This document shows, in pieces, positions 8,840 through 17,488 of a stretch of 31,278 bases of DNA. The stretch covers positions 1 through 31,278 of the forward strand of contig CAYWGR010000051.1 of NCBI GenBank assembly GCA_964458015.1, in the 5' to 3' direction. The stretch is from CAYWGR01 sp964458015. GTDB taxonomy: Bacteria; Planctomycetota; Planctomycetia; Pirellulales; Thermoguttaceae. Every line of letters begins with the position of its first letter. The stretch's first letter is position 1. A program made the translations under genes and the position numbers. The notes under the pieces are model-generated. The model saw only the letters and a program-made list of their open reading frames with translations. It made no database searches and was not told where the DNA came from.

Positions 8840-11800
8840 CTAATCCACGGGGCCGGGACGAATGATGCGCGGAGCATTCTTGACTTTCGGTCGAATGGCC
8901 AACCAATCGACGCCTTGGAACACCGGATCTTCTTCCGTCCTGATCTCGTCGTCGCCTTGATAGGGACACATCGCGTCGACCCAGGCAATTAGTCGCTGGA
9001 GGCTCAATGGATCGACCTTCACATCGTAGTGCTTGCCGTTGGAACATAATTCGATGAGCCGGCTGCGATAGGAGAGATAGGTCATCGGCGGCGGCGTCAG
9101 ATAGGCGGCCGGGTCGGTCGTGCCAAAGCCATCGACCATGATCATGCCGGCGATGCCGAATCCCGGCGGCGGATTCGCGGGCCGCTGATAAGGCGCGCCC
9201 CATGTGGGCCGGCCGATCAGTGTCATGTAGGGCTCGGCAACTTGCGGCAGTCCGGGGCGCAGCGTCAGGTCGAGCGTCTTGCGCGCTTCGCCGTTGCCTC
9301 CGTGACAGCTATTGCAGTACTTGTCGAGCACCGGCTGGACGTAGCGCGGATAGCTCACGGTATCCTTGCCCCAGGGCGGCGTCGCGATGGTTTGCGGCGG
9401 TTTGGCCAGGGCCAGGCCATTGTTGCGCAATTGCGGCGCGCGGCTGTGCGATTCGTGGCATCCCAAACATCCGCGGTATTCGCCAGGCATCACGCCCACA
9501 AAGCTCCGCATGGTCTGCAAGGCGCGGTAGTTCTCGTCGAGCAATTGAAAGTGGAGCGCCATGCCCGGCGGCGTCTCGAAGGCCACCGAGCCGTCCCGCT
9601 CGATGGGAACGGTGCCCAGCACGCGCTTCACGCCTTCCGACTGCACGGCCGAAACCACCGGCCCGGTCGAGATGTACGGCCGCCGGTTCCAATAGGTATA
9701 GGTCTTGGGCTCGATCGTCATCACACGCATATAGCGGGCTTTATCGCGTAAAGCCGGCGGCGCATTTTGGTACACATTGGCGCTGAAGATGACTCCGTTC
9801 TTCGGGTGTTCGCGCTCTTCGCGCGTGGGCCAAGCCACGCGGTCGGGAATGACATGCGGCCGAACGCGAGGCCGCACCGGGATGGCGTGGAAGATATTGT
9901 TTACGCCTTCGTAGATCAGTTCGCGGTTCCCATCGACGTCCATCAGATACAGCAGGAACTTGCCGTCGCGCTGTGCCGAGACTAGGAAATCCTTCTCGCC
10001 AAGCGGATAGGGTGAATAATAGGCGGGATACGAACCGCTGCGGTGATAATTGGGCGATTCGATCGGATCGACCGGTCCGTTGCCCGACTCCGGCCATGTT
10101 ACGTCGGCCGTGATCTTGGTCAAGCCTTGAGGGAAGTTGTAGCCGTGATCCGGATCGACGATCCCCACGGAACCTGCAAACCAGTCGTGATGAGCGCTGC
10201 CGGTGAACATCACGCGGCGGCTGTCGGGAATTGCGCGGGCGTCCTTCAGCACATCGGGCCATACGCTCTGATTGCCCCAATAAAGGTTTACTTGCGTGCC
10301 GTCGGGATGCACGGTCCACAATTTTTGCAAACGCCACAATGGTTTGTCGGTGTATTCCCAACGGGTATAGATCAGGCGTCCGTCGTTCATCACCGAGGGC
10401 AGATAATCCGGTTCGTTGTTCGGCGAGATGAGATAGACATTCTTGCCGTCGCGATCGCATCGGGCGAGCACATAGGCATTCGTCGGAGGCATGCAACGCA
10501 CGTAACTGTGCGCGCGGGTGGTGGAGAAGACGATATGCCGGTCGTCGGGCAAATAGACGGGATCAAGATCGTCGAATATCCCGTCGGTCAATTGTTCCAG
10601 GCCCGACCCGTCGATGTTAATCTCATACAGGTGGAACGACTTCTCATTGTGCGGCTTGAAGCAAAAGAGAACCTTCTGGGCGTCCCAGGAGAGATCCGGA
10701 CGCCAGAACGACCCGTGCAGCGGGTTTTGCGGCATCAGTTGTTTGAGCGAGCCGGTGGGAGATAGACCGTCGAGAACCAACAGCCGAGCGCCGGGCACGG
10801 CCATATAACCGAGCCGATGCCGTGTTTCGTGCCGCCACTCGCTGCCCTGAGGATAGGGCATATCGACGAACAAGATGCGATTGAAGTCGATGACGGGATT
10901 ACGGATAGCAATTGCCCGCTTGATTTCGCGAACCTGGAAGTAAAGCTCCGGGCTGGGTTTGGTGAGCGAGGCCGACAGTTTTTCGAACTCGGCGAGTTGG
11001 GCCAGCTCTTTCGTGAAGCTCAGACTCCCCCGCGAAGCCTTTGCGATGCGGTCTGCAAGACGTCGCGTCCAGTCGATCTCGCTATGAATCCGTTCGCGGC
11101 TCGGATTCTGGTCGGCCTGATGCAGCCAGTCGCGTCGCAGTGTTTCCTGGGCCTCGTTCGTCGTAAGGTTCCGAGTCACGGGTGTCTCCGGCGTGACATA
11201 AGGGGCCACGGCTTCCGATACATACGGGCGGAACTGGATCTTCGGGCTGATTTCCAGCATGAATGCAATCCAGTCGGGCGAAAATGCCGCTGCGGGGCCG
11301 AGGGCCTTGAGTTTTTCGAGTCGGACGCGATACGAATCGAGTTCCTCCCACTTGCGAGCCTCTTCCGGCGACTGCTTTTTCTTTTGGTGTTCGGTCAGCG
11401 GCCTATACTCGAACAACAAGGCGACCAATCGCTCGGCCAGCTTCACATGCGCGTCGGCATCGGCGGCGACCAGCAAATCATCAATTTGCGTAAGTGTCGT
11501 GGAAGTGAACCGGTCGCAGTCGCCAGCGAAGTCGGCCTTCAGCAGCGCGGCCGCGCCGCGGGCCACATCCATATTCTGCACAAGATGCAGTTCTACCATG
11601 CGCCGGCGGCACTGCATAATCGTCTCGGCAAAGGATGGCGCGCGTTGATAGACTGCTTGAATGCGTTGGGCCAGTTGTTTGGCCGACCGCTCCATGATCT
11701 CCATGCCTTGACGGTAGAGCATGGTGATTTGCTGGGCATTGAGCCCACCGGCATAGATCCGCAAGTCGTCCAATAGTCCTTGGAAATCCTCGCCATCGCC

Positions 11801-12460
11801 CGCCGAACCGATGTTCCCAGAGGTGTTGGTCCCCGCCTCAATTGCACCGGGACGTTCGAGACGGCCGATCTCGCTGCCGTCGAGATATAAACGCATCCAA
11901 CGACCGTCGAACGTGGCCGCACAGTGGTGCCAACGACCATCGCAGACCTGGGCAGGCTGGATCGGGGCATGGCATTCGACGTAGCCGCCGATATTCAGTC
12001 CCAATGCCAGGCGATTTCCGTTTTCCTGAAAGGAGAAAAGCACGCGGTTATTGCCGTCTTCCTTGCGGAATATCTCGCGATAACCGCTTAAATCCGTGGG
12101 TTTGACCCAAGCAATCAACGAAATGCCGGCCGCGTCGCCCAGGGGAATTCGTCTATCCATTCGCAAACGATGCGAACCGGATAACGCAACCGCCGGACCG
12201 AAGACGCCGATTTGCCGAGCCGGCGTGGCCGAGGGCCATACGACCGTGGCATGCCAACCATTGCCGCTGGAATCGTTGCATACGTTGCCCGACGCCTCGT
12301 CGAATGTCCAATGGGCAATCAGACGGTTTTCGATCTTCGCGGCCGTATCGGGCGGAGTTGCCTTGGGGTCGTCGCCGTTGCCGCGCGAGGCCATCGTAAC
12401 CAGTATCGAAACGCTTAGCACACACAGCGGTCGCCAACTGTTCGTCATGGTCGAAGACAT
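8840..12460 (-). CDS. LamG domain plus HzsA-related diheme cytochrome c, secreted
   Basis: This protein of 1206 residues has a probable signal segment (WRPLCVLSVSILVTMASRG). A LamG domain follows at about residues 43-240 (LIAHWTFDEASGN, DGRWHHCAATFDG, GLLDDLRIY). Next come a helical region (about 240-510), a TolB-like propeller (about 560-950; INIDGSGLEQLTDG, DDLDPVYLPDDRHIVFSTTR) and a C-terminal part with haem c sites CLGCH near residue 997 and CNSCH near 1049. The propeller plus two haems match the architecture of hydrazine synthase alpha, whose relatives are common in planctomycetes without anammox. The other synthase subunits are absent here, so hydrazine synthesis is not claimed. ATG 12460 has GAGGAGG 9 bases upstream. 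It sits between a second HzsA-like gene and a propeller cytochrome, likely one respiratory or oxidative unit. Confidence 0.85.
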   Translation of the reverse strand: MSSTMTNSWRPLCVLSVSILVTMASRGNGDDPKATPPDTAAKIENRLIAHWTFDEASGNVCNDSSGNGWHATVVWPSATPARQIGVFGPAVALSGSHRLRMDRRIPLGDAAGISLIAWVKPTDLSGYREIFRKEDGNNRVLFSFQENGNRLALGLNIGGYVECHAPIQPAQVCDGRWHHCAATFDGRWMRLYLDGSEIGRLERPGAIEAGTNTSGNIGSAGDGEDFQGLLDDLRIYAGGLNAQQITMLYRQGMEIMERSAKQLAQRIQAVYQRAPSFAETIMQCRRRMVELHLVQNMDVARGAAALLKADFAGDCDRFTSTTLTQIDDLLVAADADAHVKLAERLVALLFEYRPLTEHQKKKQSPEEARKWEELDSYRVRLEKLKALGPAAAFSPDWIAFMLEISPKIQFRPYVSEAVAPYVTPETPVTRNLTTNEAQETLRRDWLHQADQNPSRERIHSEIDWTRRLADRIAKASRGSLSFTKELAQLAEFEKLSASLTKPSPELYFQVREIKRAIAIRNPVIDFNRILFVDMPYPQGSEWRHETRHRLGYMAVPGARLLVLDGLSPTGSLKQLMPQNPLHGSFWRPDLSWDAQKVLFCFKPHNEKSFHLYEINIDGSGLEQLTDGIFDDLDPVYLPDDRHIVFSTTRAHSYVRCMPPTNAYVLARCDRDGKNVYLISPNNEPDYLPSVMNDGRLIYTRWEYTDKPLWRLQKLWTVHPDGTQVNLYWGNQSVWPDVLKDARAIPDSRRVMFTGSAHHDWFAGSVGIVDPDHGYNFPQGLTKITADVTWPESGNGPVDPIESPNYHRSGSYPAYYSPYPLGEKDFLVSAQRDGKFLLYLMDVDGNRELIYEGVNNIFHAIPVRPRVRPHVIPDRVAWPTREEREHPKNGVIFSANVYQNAPPALRDKARYMRVMTIEPKTYTYWNRRPYISTGPVVSAVQSEGVKRVLGTVPIERDGSVAFETPPGMALHFQLLDENYRALQTMRSFVGVMPGEYRGCLGCHESHSRAPQLRNNGLALAKPPQTIATPPWGKDTVSYPRYVQPVLDKYCNSCHGGNGEARKTLDLTLRPGLPQVAEPYMTLIGRPTWGAPYQRPANPPPGFGIAGMIMVDGFGTTDPAAYLTPPPMTYLSYRSRLIELCSNGKHYDVKVDPLSLQRLIAWVDAMCPYQGDDEIRTEEDPVFQGVDWLAIRPKVKNAPRIIRPGPVD

Positions 12461-12540
12461 TTTGGCTATCCTCCTCGTGTTGTAGCAAACTAGGTTTTGC
12501 AGACGACTCCAAGAGACTTGTTTCTTAAAATAGAACAATG

Positions 12541-15003
12541 TTACTTGGAGCCTGTATTGGAAGGTGAGGTTGTCATTGATTTTTGGGGGTCAAGGCGGGT
12601 TTGGTCGGAGGGAATGCTGCAAGCGGGACTTAGTTGCGGAACAGGGCGGAAATCGGGCTCTCCTTGGTAACGAAGATTGCGGCGACCGTAATAGGTGCCA
12701 TAGTACGGCAGATTGAGATCGACCCAAGTGACGAGCCTGACAAACTCCGGTTGCGAGAGCTTTACGTCATAATGGCCGTCGCGAAGCAATCGGATTAGCT
12801 TGCTGGTGTGTGAGCCGCGGGAATAAGGGGCCATGGGGGTCGAGTCCTTGGGATCGGCATTCCATTCGTTATAGCCCTGGACGTGGCCCTTCGCCAAAAG
12901 CTCCTCGTACGACCGGTTGAAGAAAGTGGTAAGCGTGCCTGACAGGTCCAGTTTGCTCTCGGGCGAAGCACTGCTGTGGCATCGCACGCAATGTTGATCG
13001 AGAACCGGCTGCACATCGCTGACGTAGTGCAACGGCCTGGATGCCGTCGCGTCGCCCGGTTGCGCCGTTGGCCGTACCGGTGGACGTCGGAGTGCCTCGA
13101 ACGCCATGTTCTGTCGAAACGGCGCACTCCGTCGATCTTCGTGACAACCAACGCAGGAACGATTTTCGCCCGGCTGAAGGTTCACAAAAGTCCGCATTGT
13201 CTGGACCTGCATGAAATCTTTGTCCAGGGCCTGTAAAAAGATGTTGCGATTGGCCGGCACCGTGAAACAGGCCGAGCCGTCCTCGCAGACGGGCACGATG
13301 CCATGTAATGCCGCTACCCAGATGTGGGTGTTGCCGTTCAGCACGGCCATGGGCGAGCCATTGCCGCCATCGTCCGGGGCTGCTTTGTCTAGGACATCCC
13401 ACAACCTTGGCACTTGCTCGACCACGCGCAGGTATTTCACGCTCCCGGGACGCACGCCGTTCAGACCTTGATAGACATTTTGCAGAAACAAGGTTCCTTC
13501 TGGTTGCCCTGACTGTGTGCCCGCGCCGGTTTCGGCAATCGTGGTGGATAACACGGGCGGCTTGGGTCTGGGCTCCAGCGTCATCGGTTGCCAGCACGAA
13601 ATCGCCGGGTCTCGATAGATAGGCACGCGGTTCCCGAACACGTCCAACAGGTACAGGCCATAGGCCGCTTTGTCCGCGATTGGTTTGTCGGCGTTGTGTG
13701 CAACTAAGAAAAACTTATCGGAAAGCGGCCAAGGATCGCAGAATACCGGCCCTCCGCTGCCCGTGTCTTGCACCATCTTGCCGTCACGCAAAAACCAACG
13801 ATCATGCGTGCCCCGCGATTCAACTTCGGGAGTAATCGATTGCATGGCGCTAGCCGAGCGTTTGTCGCGTTGCAAGTTCACCAGAAGGATCGGTCCCACG
13901 GCCATCTGTTCGTGGCATGCACCGACGCACACAATTAAATTATTGCGACCCGGCACGGCGCGGCCTTGCATAAATACGCCCGGTTCGCCGACGTTGAGCC
14001 CATAGATTTCCTCGCTGTGACTGCCATCGGGAAACATTGCCCACAACGGCTGTACAAGGAACAAACTTCTGAAAACGTATTCCCAACGGTTGTACAGGAT
14101 GCGTCCGTCGTTCAACACCGTAGGATACAACTCGTTCAACGTGCCATGCGAGAGTCGGCGCAGCCCGGAACCGTCTGGCTGGATGCGGTACAGGTTGGGC
14201 GCACTTAACCCGAGGCCGCCGCAAAGCACGGTATGTTGGGTTCGTGTTGAGGTGAATGCAATCCCGCCGTCAGGCAGCCAGCAGGGATGGAAATCCTGCG
14301 TCAAAAACCAACGAGACACGAGATTGCCATACCCGTCTTTTGCCATAGGATCGGCAGAGTTGCGTGAATTCGGGGCAAGCGCCGCGCGAACCGCCGTCGC
14401 ATCGCTTGGCAACGGAAACGTCACCTGCCGTAGGCCGGTGCCGTCCACATTGATTCGCCATAGTCGCAATGCATCGTTCAATGTCTTGCAATAGCCGAAC
14501 AAAATCTCCCGCCCGTCAAAGGACAAGTCGTAGCGGTCGAACAGCCCACCGGCCAATTGTGGCGCCAATTCCCGCACGGAACCGTTCTGCAACGTCAACT
14601 CGCATAGGTTGCCGCCCATGCCGGCCCGCACGATGCCGTTGTCGTGATCGTCGTAATAATGAAAGGAGCCGTAGGCGTTGCGTTTTACGAACAACAGCCG
14701 CTTGCCTTTCAGCAGCGGATTGGCGTCCACGAGCATTTGCCGCCGATAGCGTTCCAGATCGGCCAGTCTGGCAGTTGCGGTGCCGGCATCCAATGTCCGT
14801 TCGCAATCGTCGAGCTGCCGCCGAAACTCGGCGCCCTGGTAACAATCAGGGAAGCTTCGCTCCAGGTCGGCGACCGCAGACCGCAATCGAGCCAGCTCCT
14901 GCCGAGCGCGATCGACGCCGGCGTTGTCGGACGCGCAGAGCTTGGCCGACGGAATTAGCAACAGGACCATGAGGGCAACGAAAATGTATCGTTTTGTGAT
15001 CAC
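12541..15003 (-). CDS. HzsA-related propeller/diheme cytochrome c, secreted
   Basis: The predicted product has 820 residues, close to hydrazine synthase alpha itself. A signal peptide (RYIFVALMVLLLIPSAKLCA) is followed by a short coiled-coil-like helical stretch. A propeller comes next (GKRLLFVKRNAYGSFHYYDD, WLPDGGIAFTSTR, LYPTVLNDGRILYNRWEY). The C-terminal domain carries CVGCH near residue 616 and CVRCH near 671, preceded by TMRTFVNLQPGENRS, the same arrangement as the neighbour's TMRSFVGVMPGEYRG. It lacks the neighbour's LamG domain. The start is taken as GTG 15003 because AAGGAG lies 5 bases upstream and the signal peptide begins there; the open frame extends much further but only through the reverse of the IclR gene. 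It begins 47 bases after the IclR stop, so the regulator heads this operon. The substrate is unknown. Confidence 0.85.
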   Translation of the reverse strand: MITKRYIFVALMVLLLIPSAKLCASDNAGVDRARQELARLRSAVADLERSFPDCYQGAEFRRQLDDCERTLDAGTATARLADLERYRRQMLVDANPLLKGKRLLFVKRNAYGSFHYYDDHDNGIVRAGMGGNLCELTLQNGSVRELAPQLAGGLFDRYDLSFDGREILFGYCKTLNDALRLWRINVDGTGLRQVTFPLPSDATAVRAALAPNSRNSADPMAKDGYGNLVSRWFLTQDFHPCWLPDGGIAFTSTRTQHTVLCGGLGLSAPNLYRIQPDGSGLRRLSHGTLNELYPTVLNDGRILYNRWEYVFRSLFLVQPLWAMFPDGSHSEEIYGLNVGEPGVFMQGRAVPGRNNLIVCVGACHEQMAVGPILLVNLQRDKRSASAMQSITPEVESRGTHDRWFLRDGKMVQDTGSGGPVFCDPWPLSDKFFLVAHNADKPIADKAAYGLYLLDVFGNRVPIYRDPAISCWQPMTLEPRPKPPVLSTTIAETGAGTQSGQPEGTLFLQNVYQGLNGVRPGSVKYLRVVEQVPRLWDVLDKAAPDDGGNGSPMAVLNGNTHIWVAALHGIVPVCEDGSACFTVPANRNIFLQALDKDFMQVQTMRTFVNLQPGENRSCVGCHEDRRSAPFRQNMAFEALRRPPVRPTAQPGDATASRPLHYVSDVQPVLDQHCVRCHSSASPESKLDLSGTLTTFFNRSYEELLAKGHVQGYNEWNADPKDSTPMAPYSRGSHTSKLIRLLRDGHYDVKLSQPEFVRLVTWVDLNLPYYGTYYGRRNLRYQGEPDFRPVPQLSPACSIPSDQTRLDPQKSMTTSPSNTGSK

Positions 15004-15050
15004 GATCGCTCCTTCCCGTTTCGATGTAAGGGTCCCGACCTTTGTTTTGC

Positions 15051-15875
15051 TTACGTCGCCCCCGCGGCAACAGCCAACGCCGCATAATTTCGCCCATCGT
15101 GACCGATGGCCGACGAAATCTGTCGGGCACATCGCAGAACCTGTTTTTCGATACGCGGCAGATCTTCTGCCCGAAAACGACTGACCAGCCCGGTCACTCC
15201 GGCTCCAGCCGCCACATCGCCGTGGACATCGAAGATCGGTGCGCCAACACAATACACACCCAGTGTGTATTCTTCACGATCGTAGGCCATGCCCGTGCGG
15301 CGAACCTTCGACAACTCGGCCAAAAATCGATCTCGGTCGGTAATCGTGTTGGGCGTCAATGCCGACAACCGCTTGGGCAACAGTCGCCGCACATCGTCTT
15401 CGGCCAGAAACGCAAGAATCGCCTTGCTGAACGCGCTGGCGTGTAATTCCATGCGCGTGCCGGGCACGACCTGCAAATACAACGGTACATCGGGCGTAAC
15501 GCAGTCGAGTACAATCGTGGTGTCGCCGTCGAGGAAGTAGATCTGCGTTGTTTCTCCCGTCTGCCGGCACAACGTCTCCAGATGCGGCCGCGCTCGCCGA
15601 CGCAGGTCGAACCGCGATTGCAAACGCATGCCGAGCGAGAAAAACCGCGTGCTGAGCTGGTAGCCTCCGCCGGGTGAGTCGGTCTCGACATAGCCGCGAG
15701 CCTCTAGGCATTTGAGAATCCGAAATACCGAATTGACCGGGATCTCTAATTCCCGAGCCAACTCGTTAATCCCGAACGACTGGCCGCGATCCGCAAGGAA
15801 CTCGATCAAATCCAACGCCCGCGACACCGCCGGCACCGCCGTTTCAAGCCGATCGTCGTGGTCGTGCCTGGTCAT
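15051..15875 (-). CDS. IclR-family transcriptional regulator
   Basis: This 274-residue regulator has an N-terminal winged helix-turn-helix at about residues 13-75 (AVSRALDLIEFLADRG, INELARELEIPVNSVFRILKCLEARGYVE). The IclR effector domain follows at about 85-260 (IYFLDGDTTIVLDCV, MELHASAFSKAILAFL, YDREEYTLGVYCVGAPIFD, GVTGLVSRF). Family members bind short palindromes and respond to small carbon metabolites, often sugar-acid or aromatic breakdown products. ATG 15875 has AAGGAG 11 bases upstream. It is the first gene of the leftward unit, 47 bases ahead of the HzsA-like gene. A 19-bp palindrome overlaps the predicted -10 element, so it probably represses itself and the cytochrome genes. The inducer cannot be told from sequence. 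Confidence 0.93.
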   Translation of the reverse strand: MTRHDHDDRLETAVPAVSRALDLIEFLADRGQSFGINELARELEIPVNSVFRILKCLEARGYVETDSPGGGYQLSTRFFSLGMRLQSRFDLRRRARPHLETLCRQTGETTQIYFLDGDTTIVLDCVTPDVPLYLQVVPGTRMELHASAFSKAILAFLAEDDVRRLLPKRLSALTPNTITDRDRFLAELSKVRRTGMAYDREEYTLGVYCVGAPIFDVHGDVAAGAGVTGLVSRFRAEDLPRIEKQVLRCARQISSAIGHDGRNYAALAVAAGAT

Positions 15876-15900
15876 GGTTTTGGCTGCTCCTTATTCCGTA

Positions 15901-15919
15901 TGTAGAATGCTATTCTACA
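15901..15919. promoter_or_regulatory. Perfect palindromic operator candidate for the IclR regulator
   Basis: TGTAGAATGCTATTCTACA has two perfect 8-base arms around a 3-base centre. It begins 26 bases upstream of the IclR start codon and contains the predicted -10 hexamer (15912-15917 read on the minus strand). Size and symmetry fit known IclR-family sites. Binding there would block RNA polymerase, giving autorepression. The regulator assignment is by position only. Confidence 0.7.
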
Positions 15920-15940
15920 GCATGTCTTTTCTTTTTGCAA
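15912..15940 (-). promoter_or_regulatory. Sigma70-type promoter of the IclR/cytochrome unit
   Basis: Read on the minus strand, TTGCAA (15940-15935) is followed by a 17-base spacer and TAGAAT (15917-15912), five of six matches to the -10 consensus. The predicted start is near 15905, giving a leader of about 30 bases before the IclR ATG. The -10 is embedded in the 19-bp palindrome. Confidence 0.65.
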
Positions 15941-15993
15941 TAGGGCGAGCCGCAACACTAGGAGCTTTGCAAATTTCCACGGAACGAGAAAAA

Positions 15994-16078
15994 GTCATCC
16001 TGAGAGCAGCGAAGGATCTCGTTGATGCGTAGATAGTTAGCAAGGGCGAGCGAGATTCTTCGCTGCGCTCAGAATGAC
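15994..16078. repeat. Imperfect 27-bp inverted repeat (dispersed palindromic element, copy 2)
   Basis: Arm 15994-16020 pairs with arm 16052-16078 with three mismatches around a 31-base loop. The right arm differs from that of copy 1 (6812-6838) by a single base, so the two loci carry the same family of element. The left arm has drifted more, suggesting an older insertion than copy 1. Confidence 0.85.
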
Positions 16079-16181
16079 AAATAATACAATGTCGCAGTCC
16101 TCCGGTGTTCGCGGCACGCGGATTGTTGCCTGCAAGGGTAATGCGACAACCGCATGAATTTCCAGCGAAAAAAAGTGCTCT

Positions 16182-16217
16182 TGTCGCAAAACGAAATGTT
16201 TTTCCCGCAAAATGACG
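16182..16217. promoter_or_regulatory. Operator-like repeat pair upstream of the DegT operon
   Basis: Two 15-base units start 21 bases apart: TGTCGCAAAACGAAA at 16182 and TCCCGCAAAATGACG at 16203. They match the pair at 20599-20634, and the four units together give the consensus TGTCGCAAAACGACA, an inverted repeat TGTCG/CGACA around CAAAA. The pair ends 72 bases before the DegT start codon. The 21-base period places both units on the same DNA face, as in AraC half-sites. Confidence 0.55.
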
Positions 16218-16289
16218 TTTCTTTCGGGGCCAATCCATCTACAGTCGAGGTTGTCGGTATCGTACCATGCAAAATAGGAGTTTACTGCA

Positions 16290-17480
16290 ATGCCGGGTCC
16301 TGGAGCTTGTTGGATTGGCGAGGAAGAAAAACGCGAAGTGATGGAGGTTTTGGATTCGGGGTGGCTGTTTCGCTACGGTGATCCCCAGGATCCGCATTTT
16401 AAGCAGAAGGTCTGCACGTTCGAGCGGGAGTTCGCCGCTTACAGCGGGGTGCGGCATGCACTGGCCACCAGTTCCGGCACCAGCTCGCTCTTAGTTGCTT
16501 TGATTGCCCTGGGACTCAAGCCGGGCGATGAAGTGATCGTGCCGGCTTACACGTTTGTGGCGACCTATACGTCGATCCTGTTCGCGGGGCTCGTGCCCGT
16601 GCTGGCCGAGATCGACGAGAGCCTAACCATTGATCCCGAAGACATCGAACGTCGCATCACGCCGAAAACCAAGGCGATTTTGCCCGTTCACATGCTCGGC
16701 AATCCGAGCAATATGGACGCCATCATGGCCATTGCCCGGAAACACGGATTGAAAGTGTTGGAAGACGCCTGCCAGGCGGCGGGCGGCTCCTACCACGGCC
16801 GAAAGCTCGGCAGCATCGGTCAGATGGGCGCATTCTCGCTCAATATCTTCAAAACCATCACGGCCGGCGACGGCGGCGTAACCGTGACCGACGATCCGGA
16901 GCTTTACGAACGTGCTTTCGCCGCCCACGATCAAGGGCATCGCCCCTTGCGCACCGGCGTCGAAGTCGGCCAACGCAGCATCCTGGGGCTGAACTTCCGC
17001 GTCAACGAGATCGTCGGGGCTTTGGCCCTCGCGCAACTCCGCAAGATCGACCGCATCACCTCGACCTTGCGGGAAAAGAAGAAAAAGCTCAAGGATCTGA
17101 TCGGAACGCCGCGCGGGTTCAAGTATCGTAAGTTGAACGATGTCGAAGGCGAATGCGGCACGCTCTGCACCGTGATTTTCGACGACGCCCATAAAGCAGC
17201 CGCCGCGTCGAAGGCGCTCGGCAGCAAAACCATCGACCAGAGCGGCTGGCACGTCTATGCCAACATGGAACATGTCAACCGCCATCTCCAAGAACTAGGA
17301 CAACCGCACGGCAAGGGAGCGTATCCCCGAACCGACGACATTCTCAGCCGCGCCATGAATATCAGCGTTGGCGTGAGCGATGCCGGCCTGGGCTCGGGGT
17401 TCGGAATCACGATCCTTTCCGGGGATGAAGAAATTCAAACGACCGCCCGGCGGTTTCAAGAAATCTGCAACAAGGTATAA
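16290..17480 (+). CDS. DegT/DnrJ/EryC1/StrS-family PLP-dependent aminotransferase-like protein
   Basis: This 396-residue fold-type I PLP protein belongs to the family that aminates keto-sugars. Visible landmarks are SSGTSSLLVALIALGL (cofactor phosphate region), GDEVIVPAYTFVATY, EDACQAAGG with Asp159 for the pyridine nitrogen, and NIFKTITAGDGG with Lys188 as the Schiff-base lysine. The family's usual SFH-x-x-K is SLNIFK here, but the lysine is kept. ATG 16290 has AGGAG 9 bases upstream. It leads an operon with a sodium:solute symporter (8 bases downstream) and two PIG-L deacetylases. Members near deacetylases can act on amino-sugar metabolism; some act as dehydratases or regulators instead. 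The exact reaction is unknown. An operator-like repeat pair lies upstream. Confidence 0.9.
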   Translation: MPGPGACWIGEEEKREVMEVLDSGWLFRYGDPQDPHFKQKVCTFEREFAAYSGVRHALATSSGTSSLLVALIALGLKPGDEVIVPAYTFVATYTSILFAGLVPVLAEIDESLTIDPEDIERRITPKTKAILPVHMLGNPSNMDAIMAIARKHGLKVLEDACQAAGGSYHGRKLGSIGQMGAFSLNIFKTITAGDGGVTVTDDPELYERAFAAHDQGHRPLRTGVEVGQRSILGLNFRVNEIVGALALAQLRKIDRITSTLREKKKKLKDLIGTPRGFKYRKLNDVEGECGTLCTVIFDDAHKAAAASKALGSKTIDQSGWHVYANMEHVNRHLQELGQPHGKGAYPRTDDILSRAMNISVGVSDAGLGSGFGITILSGDEEIQTTARRFQEICNKV

Positions 17481-17488
17481 TCGCATTT

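Larger units (their letters stand above)
15876..16289. other. 414-bp divergent intergenic region
   Basis: This region separates the leftward IclR unit from the rightward DegT unit. From left to right it holds the IclR promoter and palindrome (15901-15940), an imperfect inverted repeat (15994-16078), three TGTCGCA heptamers (16090 +, 16142 -, 16182 +) and an operator-like repeat pair (16182-16217). The DegT ribosome binding site is at 16276-16280. I see no convincing small gene in it. Confidence 0.7.

Noticed and set aside
8757..9203. N-terminal extension of the propeller-cytochrome frame
   Set aside because: It runs antiparallel-frame through the upstream HzsA-like gene, is Arg/Ser-rich shadow text, and the signal peptide with a good ribosome binding site starts at 8756.
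12515..12540. Palindrome TTGTT/AACAA upstream of the LamG-HzsA gene
   Set aside because: Only 5-base AT-rich arms with a long spacer; expected by chance.
8840..15003. Hydrazine synthase (anammox) genes
   Set aside because: Only alpha-like proteins are present, duplicated, with no beta/gamma subunits or other anammox genes, and they lie in a sugar locus.
15004..15252. N-terminal extension of the second HzsA-like gene
   Set aside because: It overlaps the IclR coding region, has Cys/Arg-rich shadow composition, and the signal peptide with AAGGAG begins at GTG 15003.
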